Positions 42,343-50,320 of a stretch of DNA of 64,000 bases are shown here, piece by piece. How positions within the stretch are numbered: position 1 is the stretch's first letter; each line of letters starts with the position of its first letter. Under the pieces are notes generated by a model. That model had not been told where the DNA came from, searched no databases, and saw only the letters and a program-made list of their open reading frames with translations. The translations under genes were made by a program, and so were the position numbers. Origin of the DNA: Pseudomonas fluorescens (lineage in GTDB: Bacteria > Pseudomonadota > Gammaproteobacteria > Pseudomonadales > Pseudomonadaceae); contig NZ_CABVIR010000006.1 of the NCBI RefSeq assembly GCF_902498065.1, forward strand, positions 1 through 64,000, read 5' to 3'.

Positions 42343-43568
42343 TGAAGCGCGTCGTCGTCACCGGCATGGCCGGCATCACCTCACTGGGCAGCGATTGGGC
42401 AACCATCGCCGCCAACTTCGCAGCCAACCGCAGCGGCATCCGCCGGATGGACGAGTGGGATCGCTTTACCGAACTCAACACGCGCCTGGCCGGGCCTATC
42501 GACGACTTCAAAGTGCCGAGCCACTGGACCCGCAAGCAACTGCGCAGCATGGGCCGGGTTTCGCGCCTGGCAGTCGGTGCGTCGGAACAGGCGCTGGCCG
42601 ACGCCGGACTGTTGGGTAACCCGATCATCAAGGACGGACGCATGGGTGTGGCGTGCGGCTCCTCAACGGGCAGCACCGACGAGATCAAGGCGTTTGGCAA
42701 CATGCTCCTCAACTCCGTGGCCGAAGGCCTGAACGCCAACTCCTACGTGCGCATGATGCCGCACACCACGGCGGCGAACATCAGCATCTTCTTCGGCCTC
42801 ACTGGCCGGCTGATCCCGACCTCCAGCGCCTGCACCAGCGGCAGCCAGGGCATCGGTTATGCGTACGAATCGATCAAGTTCGGCCGCTTGCCGCTGATGC
42901 TTGCCGGCGGCGCCGAAGAACTGTGCCCCACCGAAGCCATGGTCTTCGACGCGCTGTACGCCACCAGCCTGAAAAACGATGCGCCGCAGACCTCCCCACG
43001 CCCTTACGACAGCGGTCGCGATGGCCTGGTGATCGGTGAAGGCGGCGGCATGCTGGTGCTTGAAGAGCTCGAACATGCGTTGGCGCGCGGCGCGCACATC
43101 CATGCCGAACTGGTCGGTTTCGGCAGCAACGCCGACGGCCAGCACACCACGCGTCCAGAGCAGTCCACCATGCGCCGCGCCATGGAACTGGCCCTGGAAG
43201 ACGCCGGTTTGCAGCCATCGGACATCGGCTACGTCAATGGTCACGGCACCGCGACCGAACAGGGCGACATTGCCGAAACACTCGCCACCAGCAGCCTGTT
43301 CGGCGAACACATGCCGATCAGTTCGCAGAAGAGTTTCCTCGGCCACACCCTCGGCGCCTGCGGTGCGTTGGAATCCTGGTTCAGCATCGAAATGATGAAC
43401 CGCGATTTGTACGTGCACACCTTCAACCTTGATGAAGTTGATCCGAATTGCGGCAAGCTCGATTACCTGCGCGGTGAATTTCGGCAGATGAGTCATCAGT
43501 ATGTGATGAACAATAATTTTGCGTTTGGCGGGGTTAATACGTCGTTGATTTTTCGGCGGTGGGCCTAA
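42342..43568 (+). CDS. apeR: Beta-ketoacyl-ACP synthase (ApeR type)
   Basis: 408 residues from ATG 42342; the ORF is open further upstream but that part is the ketoreductase gene in another frame. The triad is complete: C164 in SSACTSGSQG, H301 in GHGTATEQGD, and H335 in GHTLGACG. It is closest to FabF-type ketosynthases and probably runs the first condensation or a separate elongation role, since ApeO is also present. It is the last gene of the operon, followed by a terminator. Confidence 0.93.
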   Translation: MKRVVVTGMAGITSLGSDWATIAANFAANRSGIRRMDEWDRFTELNTRLAGPIDDFKVPSHWTRKQLRSMGRVSRLAVGASEQALADAGLLGNPIIKDGRMGVACGSSTGSTDEIKAFGNMLLNSVAEGLNANSYVRMMPHTTAANISIFFGLTGRLIPTSSACTSGSQGIGYAYESIKFGRLPLMLAGGAEELCPTEAMVFDALYATSLKNDAPQTSPRPYDSGRDGLVIGEGGGMLVLEELEHALARGAHIHAELVGFGSNADGQHTTRPEQSTMRRAMELALEDAGLQPSDIGYVNGHGTATEQGDIAETLATSSLFGEHMPISSQKSFLGHTLGACGALESWFSIEMMNRDLYVHTFNLDEVDPNCGKLDYLRGEFRQMSHQYVMNNNFAFGGVNTSLIFRRWA

Positions 43569-43572
43569 GCAA

Positions 43573-43608
43573 AATCAAACGATCGCCGCCTGCAGCGATC
43601 GTTTGATT
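43573..43608 (+). terminator. Strong hairpin terminator of the APE operon
   Basis: A 14-bp perfect inverted repeat (AATCAAACGATCGC paired with GCGATCGTTTGATT) with an 8-nt loop begins 4 bp after the apeR stop. The U-rich 3' arm supports termination. Confidence 0.85.
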
Positions 43609-43634
43609 CACCACAGCAAGAAACATGGATTTCC

Positions 43635-43681
43635 TACGATGAACGAGGCACTTGAGGATATTTCCTACCCGCTTCATCGTA
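43635..43681. promoter_or_regulatory. Inverted repeat upstream of the unknown gene pair
   Basis: Half-sites TACGATGAA (43635-43643) and TTCATCGTA (43673-43681) are perfect complements 29 bp apart, about 120 bp before the next start. They could be an operator or a hairpin; the rest of this 232-bp gap shows no gene. Confidence 0.4.
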
Positions 43682-43800
43682 ATTTCCTCGCACTTTGCGC
43701 ATCTCGTCTGCCAGTGACGTCTGATTTTGAGTCCGCGTGATCTGGGCAGGATTTATGGCTGTTAGGGTTCAGGCATTTCCTGACAAGCGACCCTCCAGCC

Positions 43801-44949
43801 ATGACCCAATGCTTCAAAGAACACCCCAGCGATAATCAGCGCCTGAACCACAACAGCACGCCCGTTGCTGACTGTGAATGCAAAGAACAACTGCTTTACG
43901 GCGTCAAGACCATGGTGACCAAGGTCCCCATCCTCACGTGCGAATGCCTTTGGCGCATCTACCAACGCCAAGCCGAAGACATCGTTGCCCCTGGCGGCGT
44001 GCTGATTGCTGATCCGGTGGAACGCAACCGAGTGATCAACGCAGCCTATGCCCGGCTGTGGTTGCATGATTCGCGGTTTCAGTGGGCCGGGCTTGCTGCA
44101 TTTGCTTCCAAGCAGGTTGGCTGCGGACTGCTGCATGCGGCGGACAGCATTGGACGTATTGGCGCGGAACATCAATCCCGACAGCGCGTGCGAGATAGCC
44201 GTAGTGAATTCGGGTTGTTTACACCTGACAGGATGGCCGAACAGGCCGAAGCGCTGCGTGACTACAAAGAAGCCGATGCGCGTAACCCGGTTCCGTCCGT
44301 AGATCTCCGCTTCAAGGGAAATGACTTGTCGTTGGTGCAGCAACAGTTCCGGCATGTCCACGACATGATGGCACTGGGGAACACCACGCTGTTTCTGGAT
44401 ATTTTCCCGCTGCACGAGTTCTATGCGAAGCGAGGCTTGAAGGAGTTGAAGAAGTGCCTGGAAGTGCGAGGGAGGATTTATGGTCATCCAAAGTTTCCAG
44501 TGCTTTGGCCGGCAGGGCAGGAAACGCTTGCTTTCGGACAATTTCATCAGGAAATCATTCGTGCTTTCGAATTGATTGATGAAGGGGATACTGCCCAAAG
44601 CGTGGAGTTTCTAGCATGGCATGAGCAGCGCAATATCCTCCAGCCAGCCATTTACGAGGACCAGCAATTGGTGGCCTTGCTGCGTACCAATCATGCTGCC
44701 TACGTGACCGGTTTTCCCTCTGGCGTGGCTCAGGCTATCGAGTTGACCCTCACGAGCCAATGCCAAAGCGTTAAGGACGAACGCACCATCGGCTTTAGTT
44801 CCAACCCGCTGGCGGACTTGTCGAACATCAAGCAGCGCATGCCTTTCGTACTCCGGGCGGCGGCGAGGTTCGATGAGATGCTAAACGACAGCAACCGAGG
44901 GGCATTGGAGCAGTCGATTCGAGAAATCGCCTCCGGTGGCGAGGCATGA
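43801..44949 (+). CDS. Unknown protein, possibly DUF2515-like
   Basis: 382 residues with no signal peptide and no membrane segment. A mostly helical region has NRVINAAYARLWLHDSRFQW followed by AGLAAFASKQVGCGLLHA, which recalls the NR..TR..Y...W..LA..VS pattern of DUF2515 (YppC) proteins. I hold that link lightly. It has two neighbouring Cys near the start (CECKEQ and CECLWR). It is coupled by a 4-bp overlap to a membrane-anchored gene. Codon use does not look foreign by eye. No enzymatic motif was recognised. Confidence 0.72.
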   Translation: MTQCFKEHPSDNQRLNHNSTPVADCECKEQLLYGVKTMVTKVPILTCECLWRIYQRQAEDIVAPGGVLIADPVERNRVINAAYARLWLHDSRFQWAGLAAFASKQVGCGLLHAADSIGRIGAEHQSRQRVRDSRSEFGLFTPDRMAEQAEALRDYKEADARNPVPSVDLRFKGNDLSLVQQQFRHVHDMMALGNTTLFLDIFPLHEFYAKRGLKELKKCLEVRGRIYGHPKFPVLWPAGQETLAFGQFHQEIIRAFELIDEGDTAQSVEFLAWHEQRNILQPAIYEDQQLVALLRTNHAAYVTGFPSGVAQAIELTLTSQCQSVKDERTIGFSSNPLADLSNIKQRMPFVLRAAARFDEMLNDSNRGALEQSIREIASGGEA

Positions 44950-45659
44950 ACTTACGCAGCTGGCGCCGAGGAGCAGGCTGGTTGCTTCTGGCTGTTTTGG
45001 CGCTGGCCGCCATACACCAACTGAGACAGCCTTTGTGGGATGAACCGGAAGTCGCCGTGGAGATAGGCGGAACGTATGAAGAGATGCGTAATCGCTCTTC
45101 CGCCTCTTTTAGCCCGTTAATCCGTGGGCACCTGTGGCTCGGAGTTCCTATGGTGGATGCACGAATGCGATTCATCGACCCGCAGTTCGGGTTCGTCACG
45201 CCTCTGGCTCGCTTTTTCACGGTTGGATTCGACGACAACGTCATTGACGACATCCGCATGTCACCACAAATAGAACCGTTGCTGATTGATGATGCCCTCA
45301 AGGTCGTTCTCGACTTACAGGACCAATGGCGCGAAAAAGGCTGGGTGGCGAGGGGCCTGCGGAACAACCCCACCATTGCCGATACACCCGAATGGCGGGC
45401 CTGGCTTCGGAAAGGGATCCGGCATGGACGATCTTTTTGGCAGGCAGGCGAAAAGTATCAGGCAATGCTGCTACTAGGCCGTTTCAAAGATTCCAGAAAT
45501 CCGGCCGAAGAACGCTATCTCATTACTCTTTCGGTGGCTAAGCCGTGGGTACCCTTCGATGAAATTGAAGCCGACTGGGAGCAGGTGTACTCGCTGTGCC
45601 TTGGCAGTCCCAAGCCATCGCCGATCCCCGAGTGTGAAGCACTCAGTGAGCAACCTTGA
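44946..45659 (+). CDS. Unknown protein with N-terminal membrane anchor
   Basis: 237 residues with one N-terminal hydrophobic helix (GWLLLAVLALAAIHQL) preceded by basic residues, so a bitopic or secreted protein with its main part outside the cytoplasm. No domain was recognised. The soluble part includes FTVGFDDNVIDDIRM and WRAWLRKGIRHGRSFW. Its ATG overlaps the stop of the upstream gene (ATGA), so the two act together. Pairing of a large soluble protein with a small anchored one can indicate toxin/immunity or enzyme/anchor pairs, but there is no direct evidence for either. Confidence 0.75.
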   Translation: MNLRSWRRGAGWLLLAVLALAAIHQLRQPLWDEPEVAVEIGGTYEEMRNRSSASFSPLIRGHLWLGVPMVDARMRFIDPQFGFVTPLARFFTVGFDDNVIDDIRMSPQIEPLLIDDALKVVLDLQDQWREKGWVARGLRNNPTIADTPEWRAWLRKGIRHGRSFWQAGEKYQAMLLLGRFKDSRNPAEERYLITLSVAKPWVPFDEIEADWEQVYSLCLGSPKPSPIPECEALSEQP

Positions 45660-45716
45660 GTTTTCGGCGATGGCCTCCTCACAATCACCTTTCGGAACGA
45701 TCAATCGAGTGCTGAG

Positions 45717-45983
45717 CTAGGGCGGATCAAGGTTATCCAGTACCCGGTTCACCGCCAGCTCCCCGAGCATGATCGACTGTTGAATGCCCAGCAGTGTGTT
45801 GCTTTGCGATCCTTCCAGATACCTCGCGAAATCACTCGCGATGACGTTGGCTGATGCCAGGGATTCACAGGCGTATTCGAGCAGGGTCTGGTTGTCGATG
45901 TCGGGGGCGATGAGGAATATTTTGCTTGGTTGGCGTGGGGCGTCCGGATCGACGTCCGGAGGAGTTGCTGTTGTATTCGTCAT
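45717..45983 (-). CDS. DUF6124 family protein (Pseudomonas-specific small protein)
   Basis: 88 residues (MTNTTATPPDVDPDAPRQPS). A disordered Pro-rich N-terminus is followed by a helical part (LLEYACESLASANVIASDF) typical of the DUF6124 family, which occurs in many copies in fluorescent pseudomonads and has no known function. It lacks a signal peptide. A large strand-specific RNA stem lies in its 5' leader (46035-46109), which suggests post-transcriptional control. Confidence 0.8.
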   Translation of the reverse strand: MTNTTATPPDVDPDAPRQPSKIFLIAPDIDNQTLLEYACESLASANVIASDFARYLEGSQSNTLLGIQQSIMLGELAVNRVLDNLDPP

Positions 45984-46034
45984 GTTTCGGCTACCTACAA
46001 AGTGGAGCCACCGAGTCGCTACTAATCAAAAGGG

Positions 46035-46109
46035 TGGCAGCCGTACGCAGGTTAGTAGACCGGGAAACACGAACCGGCGCGCCCGAGAGCGCCCTACGCA
46101 CAGCTACCA
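46035..46109 (-). ncRNA. Candidate structured RNA leader upstream of the DUF6124 gene
   Basis: On the minus strand, 46093-46109 pairs with 46035-46051 over 17 contiguous base pairs, four of them G-U wobbles. On the plus strand the same four positions would be A-C mismatches. The 41-nt interior can form short stems, for example GGCG/CGCC near 46077-46092. Further out lie a perfect 7-bp hairpin (46186-46204) and the palindrome CGTGTGAACACG (46159-46170). The element ends about 50 nt before the DUF6124 start, so it is a leader RNA or riboregulator candidate. Pairings were found by eye. Confidence 0.55.
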
Positions 46110-46122
46110 TCAAAGTGCAGGC

Positions 46123-46203
46123 ATGAAATTACCTGACTGTTCGGCATGCAAATGCGCATCGTGTGAACACGGGCTACTAAACCCGATCACTGGAAATCAG
46201 TGA
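46123..46203 (+). CDS. Tiny Cys-rich ORF (doubtful)
   Basis: An ATG-initiated frame of 26 codons containing CSACKCASC, a CxxCxCxxC pattern, and ending at a TGA. It has a weak upstream purine tract (AAAGTGCAG). It overlaps the minus-strand hairpins 5' of the DUF6124 leader, so it may be only a by-product of RNA structure. It is listed because four closely spaced Cys codons are uncommon by chance. Confidence 0.15.
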   Translation: MKLPDCSACKCASCEHGLLNPITGNQ

Positions 46204-46385
46204 TGCGAACCAAGTTACCGATGCCCCCCAAAGCGCACAAGCCGGCGGATTCTGGAGTAGTTGTAGGCATTGCCGCAAGGCGCTGTGGTCTTTCCGAGAC
46301 AGTTCAGAAATGTCCTACACCCTTCACCGAGGCGCCCGCTATGGCATCGGTAGCTGCACACCTTTTTGGTGAACTTGCGGACGCT

Positions 46386-46477
46386 TTCGCGGGCAAGCCC
46401 GCTCCCACAGAGGTTGGTAGTCTGCTGGAGATTGTGCTAACACCGCAGAAACTGTGGGAGCGGGCTTGCCCGCGATT
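46386..46477. repeat. Inverted REP doublet
   Basis: Units 46386-46410 (CGCGGGCAAGCCCGCTCCC) and 46452-46477 (GGGAGCGGGCTTGCCCGCG) form an inverted pair about 40 bp apart, just after the LysR gene's stop. Together with the leader candidate they fill the 507-bp gap 45984-46490. The stretch 46205-46385 holds nothing I can identify. Confidence 0.88.
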
Positions 46478-46490
46478 GACTGCGAAGCAG

Positions 46491-47393
46491 TCACGCTTTC
46501 TGTGGTTCGACCTTGCGCGTCAACAACTCCACAAACGCCTTGGCCATCGGCGACTTCTGATCCTTGCGCTGCACCAGCCACACCGCCGACACCGCTTCCG
46601 GGTCGAGCAGCGGCCGATAGACCACGCCATCAATCCGCATCCGCTGATAAGACGCCGGCAGCACCGACACGCCGAGCCCCGCCGCCACCAGGCCAATGAT
46701 GGTCATCGCCTCCCCCGCCTCTTGCGCAAAGTGCGGGCTGAAACCGGCGTCCCGCGCCAGGCTGAGCAACTGCGCATACAGACCACTGCCATAACTGCGT
46801 GGGAAAAATACGAATGGTTCGAGCGCCAATGCCGACAGGAACAATCCCTCTTCGCTGTCCTGCACCAACGGATGCTTGGAACTGAGCACCGCCACCAGCG
46901 GCTCACGCATCAGCTCCACCACGCTGAGCGAGTCCGGCAAACCCAACGGCCGCATGATCCCGACTTCGATCGACTCATCCACCAGTGCCTCGGCCACTTG
47001 GGTGCTGCTCATTTCCCGCAGGTTCAGGTGCACCGCCGGAAAACGCTGGCGAAACGAAAAGATCGCCTGGGGGATGGTCGAGTTGAACGGTGCCGACGAG
47101 GTGAAACCGATTTTGAGTTCACCCAACTCACCGAGCTGCGCCCGCCGCGCCACATCCGCGGCTTTGTCGACCTGCGCCAGCACCAACCGCGCCTCTTCCA
47201 GAAACAATCGCCCGGCTTCACTCAGTTCCACCCGACGATTGGTTCGCTCGAACAATCGTGCGCCGACTTCCTGTTCCAGCGCTTGAATCTGTTGGCTCAG
47301 CGGCGGTTGCGAGATGCCCAGCACTTGGGCGGCGCGGCCGAAGTGCAGTTCTTCGGCGACGGCGATGAAGTAGCGCAGGTGACGCAATTCCAT
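46491..47393 (-). CDS. LysR-family transcriptional regulator
   Basis: 300 residues from ATG 47393 (MELRHLRYFIAVAEELHFGR); an upstream in-frame ATG adds 7 residues with no family support. The winged helix-turn-helix has AAQVLGISQPPLSQQIQALE, followed by a periplasmic-binding-protein-like effector domain (GELKIGFTSSAPFN...). It is divergent from an MFS transporter with a 119-bp gap, the standard arrangement for a LysR regulator controlling its neighbour and itself. The effector is unknown. It looks complete. Confidence 0.93.
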   Translation of the reverse strand: MELRHLRYFIAVAEELHFGRAAQVLGISQPPLSQQIQALEQEVGARLFERTNRRVELSEAGRLFLEEARLVLAQVDKAADVARRAQLGELGELKIGFTSSAPFNSTIPQAIFSFRQRFPAVHLNLREMSSTQVAEALVDESIEVGIMRPLGLPDSLSVVELMREPLVAVLSSKHPLVQDSEEGLFLSALALEPFVFFPRSYGSGLYAQLLSLARDAGFSPHFAQEAGEAMTIIGLVAAGLGVSVLPASYQRMRIDGVVYRPLLDPEAVSAVWLVQRKDQKSPMAKAFVELLTRKVEPQKA

Positions 47394-47512
47394 GAAAACC
47401 CCATTAGGTCGCAAAACCTCTTAAACAGGTCGAATAATATATTGGATTGAATCATTAGGCAGCTATATGCTTTTTTCATTGCCTGACCGGCTGCGCTGCC
47501 CCGAGGTCTGAA
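47394..47512. promoter_or_regulatory. LysR / MFS divergent promoter region
   Basis: 119-bp gap with an A+T-rich dyad AATAAT...ATCATT (about 47433-47455) of the loose LysR-box kind (T-N11-A) near its middle. It is the likely regulator binding site. Exact -10/-35 boxes were not assigned. Confidence 0.45.
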
Positions 47513-48793
47513 GTGAAAACTGCTGTCGCCGCACTCGCCCATGAAGTTCCGCCCGCCGCGCTGGACGATGCCGTCGCCGAGCTGAAGGAAATCTACATCG
47601 AAAAAGGCACGCCGATGTTCATGCGCACGGTGTTGGCGCTGTTCTCCGGCGGCTTCGCCACCTTCGCGCTGCTGTACTGCGTGCAACCGATGATGCCGCT
47701 GCTGTCACACGAGTATTCGATCAACGCGGCGCAGAGCAGCCTGATTCTGTCGGTGGCCACGGGCATGCTTGCCATCGGTCTGCTGATCACGGGGCCGATC
47801 TCCGACCGTGTAGGGCGCAAACCGGTGATGGTGGCGGCGCTGTTTGCCGCGGCGCTGTGCACCATCGCCAGTTCGATGATGCCGAGCTGGCACGGCGTAC
47901 TGGTGATGCGTGCGTTGATCGGGTTGTCGTTGAGCGGCCTGGCGGCGGTCGCGATGACGTACCTGAGCGAAGAGATCCACCCACAACACATTGGCCTGGC
48001 GATGGGCCTGTACATCGGCGGCAACGCGATTGGCGGGATGTGCGGGCGCCTGATTACCGGGGTGTTGATCGACTTCGTCAGCTGGCACACGGCGATGTTG
48101 GTGATCGGCGGCCTGGCGCTGATCGCGGCAGCGGTGTTCTGGAAAATCCTCCCCGAATCGCGCAACTTCCGCGCCCGCTCGCTGCACCCGCGAAGCCTGC
48201 TCGACGGCTTCACCATGCACTTTCGCGACGCCGGCCTGCCGTTGTTGTTTCTCGAAGCCTTTGTGCTGATGGGTGCGTTCGTCACGCTGTTCAACTACAT
48301 CGGTTATCGCCTGCTGGCCGAGCCGTACCACATGGACCAGGCGTTCGTCGGCCTGCTATCGGTGGTGTACCTGTCCGGCATCTACAGCTCGGCGAAAATC
48401 GGTTCACTGGCCGACAAACTCGGTCGGCGCAAAGTGCTCTGGTCGACCATCGTGTTGATGCTCGCCGGCCTCGCCCTGACCATGCTCACGCCGCTGCCCG
48501 TGGTGATCATCGGTATGCTGATTTTCACCTTCGGCTTCTTCGGCGCGCACTCGGTGGCGAGTAGCTGGATCGGTCGTCGCGCCACCAAGGCCAAGGGTCA
48601 GGCATCGTCGTTGTACTTGTTCAGTTACTACGCCGGATCGAGCATAGCCGGTACGGCGGGCGGTGTGTTCTGGCACCTCGGCGGATGGAACGGGATTGGC
48701 TTGTTCATTGGTGCGCTGCTGGTGGTAGCCTTGCTGATTGCGTTGAAACTGGCCCGCTTGCCGCTGCTGCCGGGGAATGGCTCGATTACTTGA
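47513..48793 (+). CDS. MFS transporter (YnfM-like drug/metabolite exporter)
   Basis: 426 residues from a GTG start with GAGG a few nt upstream. About 12 transmembrane helices and the MFS loop motif GPISDRVGRKPVM between helices 2 and 3, with a second-half counterpart GSLADKLGRRKVLW. It has a 35-residue N-terminal soluble extension before the first helix (MFMRTVLALFSGGFATFALL). The family includes exporters of drugs and amino acid analogues. Control by the divergent LysR is inferred. It converges with the T2SS operon and overlaps the gspM end by 8 bp. Confidence 0.9.
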   Translation: MKTAVAALAHEVPPAALDDAVAELKEIYIEKGTPMFMRTVLALFSGGFATFALLYCVQPMMPLLSHEYSINAAQSSLILSVATGMLAIGLLITGPISDRVGRKPVMVAALFAAALCTIASSMMPSWHGVLVMRALIGLSLSGLAAVAMTYLSEEIHPQHIGLAMGLYIGGNAIGGMCGRLITGVLIDFVSWHTAMLVIGGLALIAAAVFWKILPESRNFRARSLHPRSLLDGFTMHFRDAGLPLLFLEAFVLMGAFVTLFNYIGYRLLAEPYHMDQAFVGLLSVVYLSGIYSSAKIGSLADKLGRRKVLWSTIVLMLAGLALTMLTPLPVVIIGMLIFTFGFFGAHSVASSWIGRRATKAKGQASSLYLFSYYAGSSIAGTAGGVFWHLGGWNGIGLFIGALLVVALLIALKLARLPLLPGNGSIT

Positions 48794-49217
48794 GCACCAC
48801 CCGCGCCTCAAGCATCGCATCGCGCTTTTCCAACATCAGCGATTGCAAGGCGACGTCGTCACGTTCGGCGCGGTCCAGCCATTGCAGCAACGTCTTCGCG
48901 TCGCCGCTGAGGGTCAGGCGCAATACGTCGCTGTCGGTTTCCATCTGCTGGATTTCAAGCCCCGCCGCTGTGGCGCTTTCGCTGACGCGCAGCGACAACG
49001 GCTGATGGGTGACGACGGGCGTGGAGGGTCGCGGCTGTGCTCGTTGCAGCTGCGCTGACACGGCCAGTTGCTGTTGGTACTGGCGCTCCATGGTTTGCAG
49101 GCGCTGGCGCGTCGGTTGCCAGATCAGGCTGAACACGATGACAGCCAATAAAAATGCGCCCATGGCCAGCAACAGTCGTTGCTCTCGAATGGACAGCCGT
49201 TGCCAGGCAGCTTTCAT
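48786..49217 (-). CDS. gspM: Type II secretion system protein M
   Basis: 143 residues. Short cytoplasmic start, one transmembrane helix (LLLAMGAFLLAVIVFSLIW), then a periplasmic ferredoxin-like domain. It stabilises GspL in the inner membrane platform. It is the last gene of the operon and overlaps gspL by 4 bp. No gspN follows. The stop overlaps the convergent MFS gene by 8 bp. Confidence 0.88.
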   Translation of the reverse strand: MKAAWQRLSIREQRLLLAMGAFLLAVIVFSLIWQPTRQRLQTMERQYQQQLAVSAQLQRAQPRPSTPVVTHQPLSLRVSESATAAGLEIQQMETDSDVLRLTLSGDAKTLLQWLDRAERDDVALQSLMLEKRDAMLEARVVLK

Positions 49218-50320
49218 GCTCGATCCTCCACTGTCAGGGTCGCCTGCACGCGGTTGCGCTCTTTACTCGCACTGTCGATTCTGAGCGGCACGCCTTGGTC
49301 TCGCCCGCGTTCGCGCAGTTGCTCCAACTCGGCAAAGCTGTTGGCGCTCAGCTGGATTCTCCAGCCATCGCCGGCGCGAAATTCGATGCGCCGGACCTCG
49401 ACATTGCTTGCGCCGATCACCTGCTCGACGAGCTTCACCAGATCGGCGACGCGCGTGCGCTGAGGCTCGGCGGTGTGCTTTTGAAGTGCGTCGAGCTGCG
49501 CTGCCAGGTCGACGATGCGGCTCTGCTCAGGGTAAAGCGTCTTGAACCGCTGCTCGTTCTGGCTGTAGAGCGTACGTGTTTCACGCTCGATAAAATGGAT
49601 TCGCGCGGCACTCGCGCCCCAGGTCAGCAACAGCAGCGCCAGGATCGTCAAACCGCCGCGGCGCCAGGGCAGTCGTTTGTTGCGCAGGGCGAATTCGCCT
49701 TGCAGCAGATTGATGGCCTGCGCGGGGCGGTGGGTCAGGTATTGATCGACATCGGTCGCGCCCTGACGCCCGTCGATCCATTGAATACCCGAAGGCAAGG
49801 CCGGTCTCAGCAACGTCAATCCGTCGTCCGTCAATGCCAGGCGGGCCGGTAGCCCTCCGCCGAGCAACCATCGACCGAACCACCACACACCGAGTGCCTG
49901 ATCCAAGGGCAAAACATCGGCATCGACGAACACCGAGCGCACCTCGATTCCTTCTTCTGCCAGTAACGTGAGCATGGCGGTAAACCGCTGGCGGTCGATC
50001 ACCATGACCGGATAACGCCCATCCTTATCGCAAGCGCCGATGCTCAGGTGCAGCTTGTCCAGCGCTTCGCTCAACTGATCCTCCACGGCAAACGCGATGG
50101 CTTGCGCGTTGGGTTGGCGCTTGGAAGGCCATGGATCACTGCGCACCCAACTGCACAATTCCATGGGCAACAGCAGGTCGACCGCCTGCCCGTTCAGCAA
50201 CTGCGCCGCTTGATTCAAGGGCATGGGCTGACGCTGCCGAGTCGGGGACCAGACGTAGCAAGGCCAGTCTGTCGACGGTTCGTCCAGGCCTTCGGCGGTC
50301 AGGTAAAGCCAGGTATTCAT
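49214..50320 (-). CDS. gspL: Type II secretion system protein L
   Basis: 368 residues. Cytoplasmic actin-like domain (1 to about 215), one transmembrane helix (GLTILALLLLTWGASAA), and a periplasmic ferredoxin-like domain (VRRIEFRAGDGWRIQLSANS). It anchors the GspE ATPase to the inner membrane platform. 4-bp overlaps exist on both sides. It is weakly conserved, as GspL proteins usually are, and the call rests on architecture and position. Confidence 0.9.
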   Translation of the reverse strand: MNTWLYLTAEGLDEPSTDWPCYVWSPTRQRQPMPLNQAAQLLNGQAVDLLLPMELCSWVRSDPWPSKRQPNAQAIAFAVEDQLSEALDKLHLSIGACDKDGRYPVMVIDRQRFTAMLTLLAEEGIEVRSVFVDADVLPLDQALGVWWFGRWLLGGGLPARLALTDDGLTLLRPALPSGIQWIDGRQGATDVDQYLTHRPAQAINLLQGEFALRNKRLPWRRGGLTILALLLLTWGASAARIHFIERETRTLYSQNEQRFKTLYPEQSRIVDLAAQLDALQKHTAEPQRTRVADLVKLVEQVIGASNVEVRRIEFRAGDGWRIQLSANSFAELEQLRERGRDQGVPLRIDSASKERNRVQATLTVEDRA

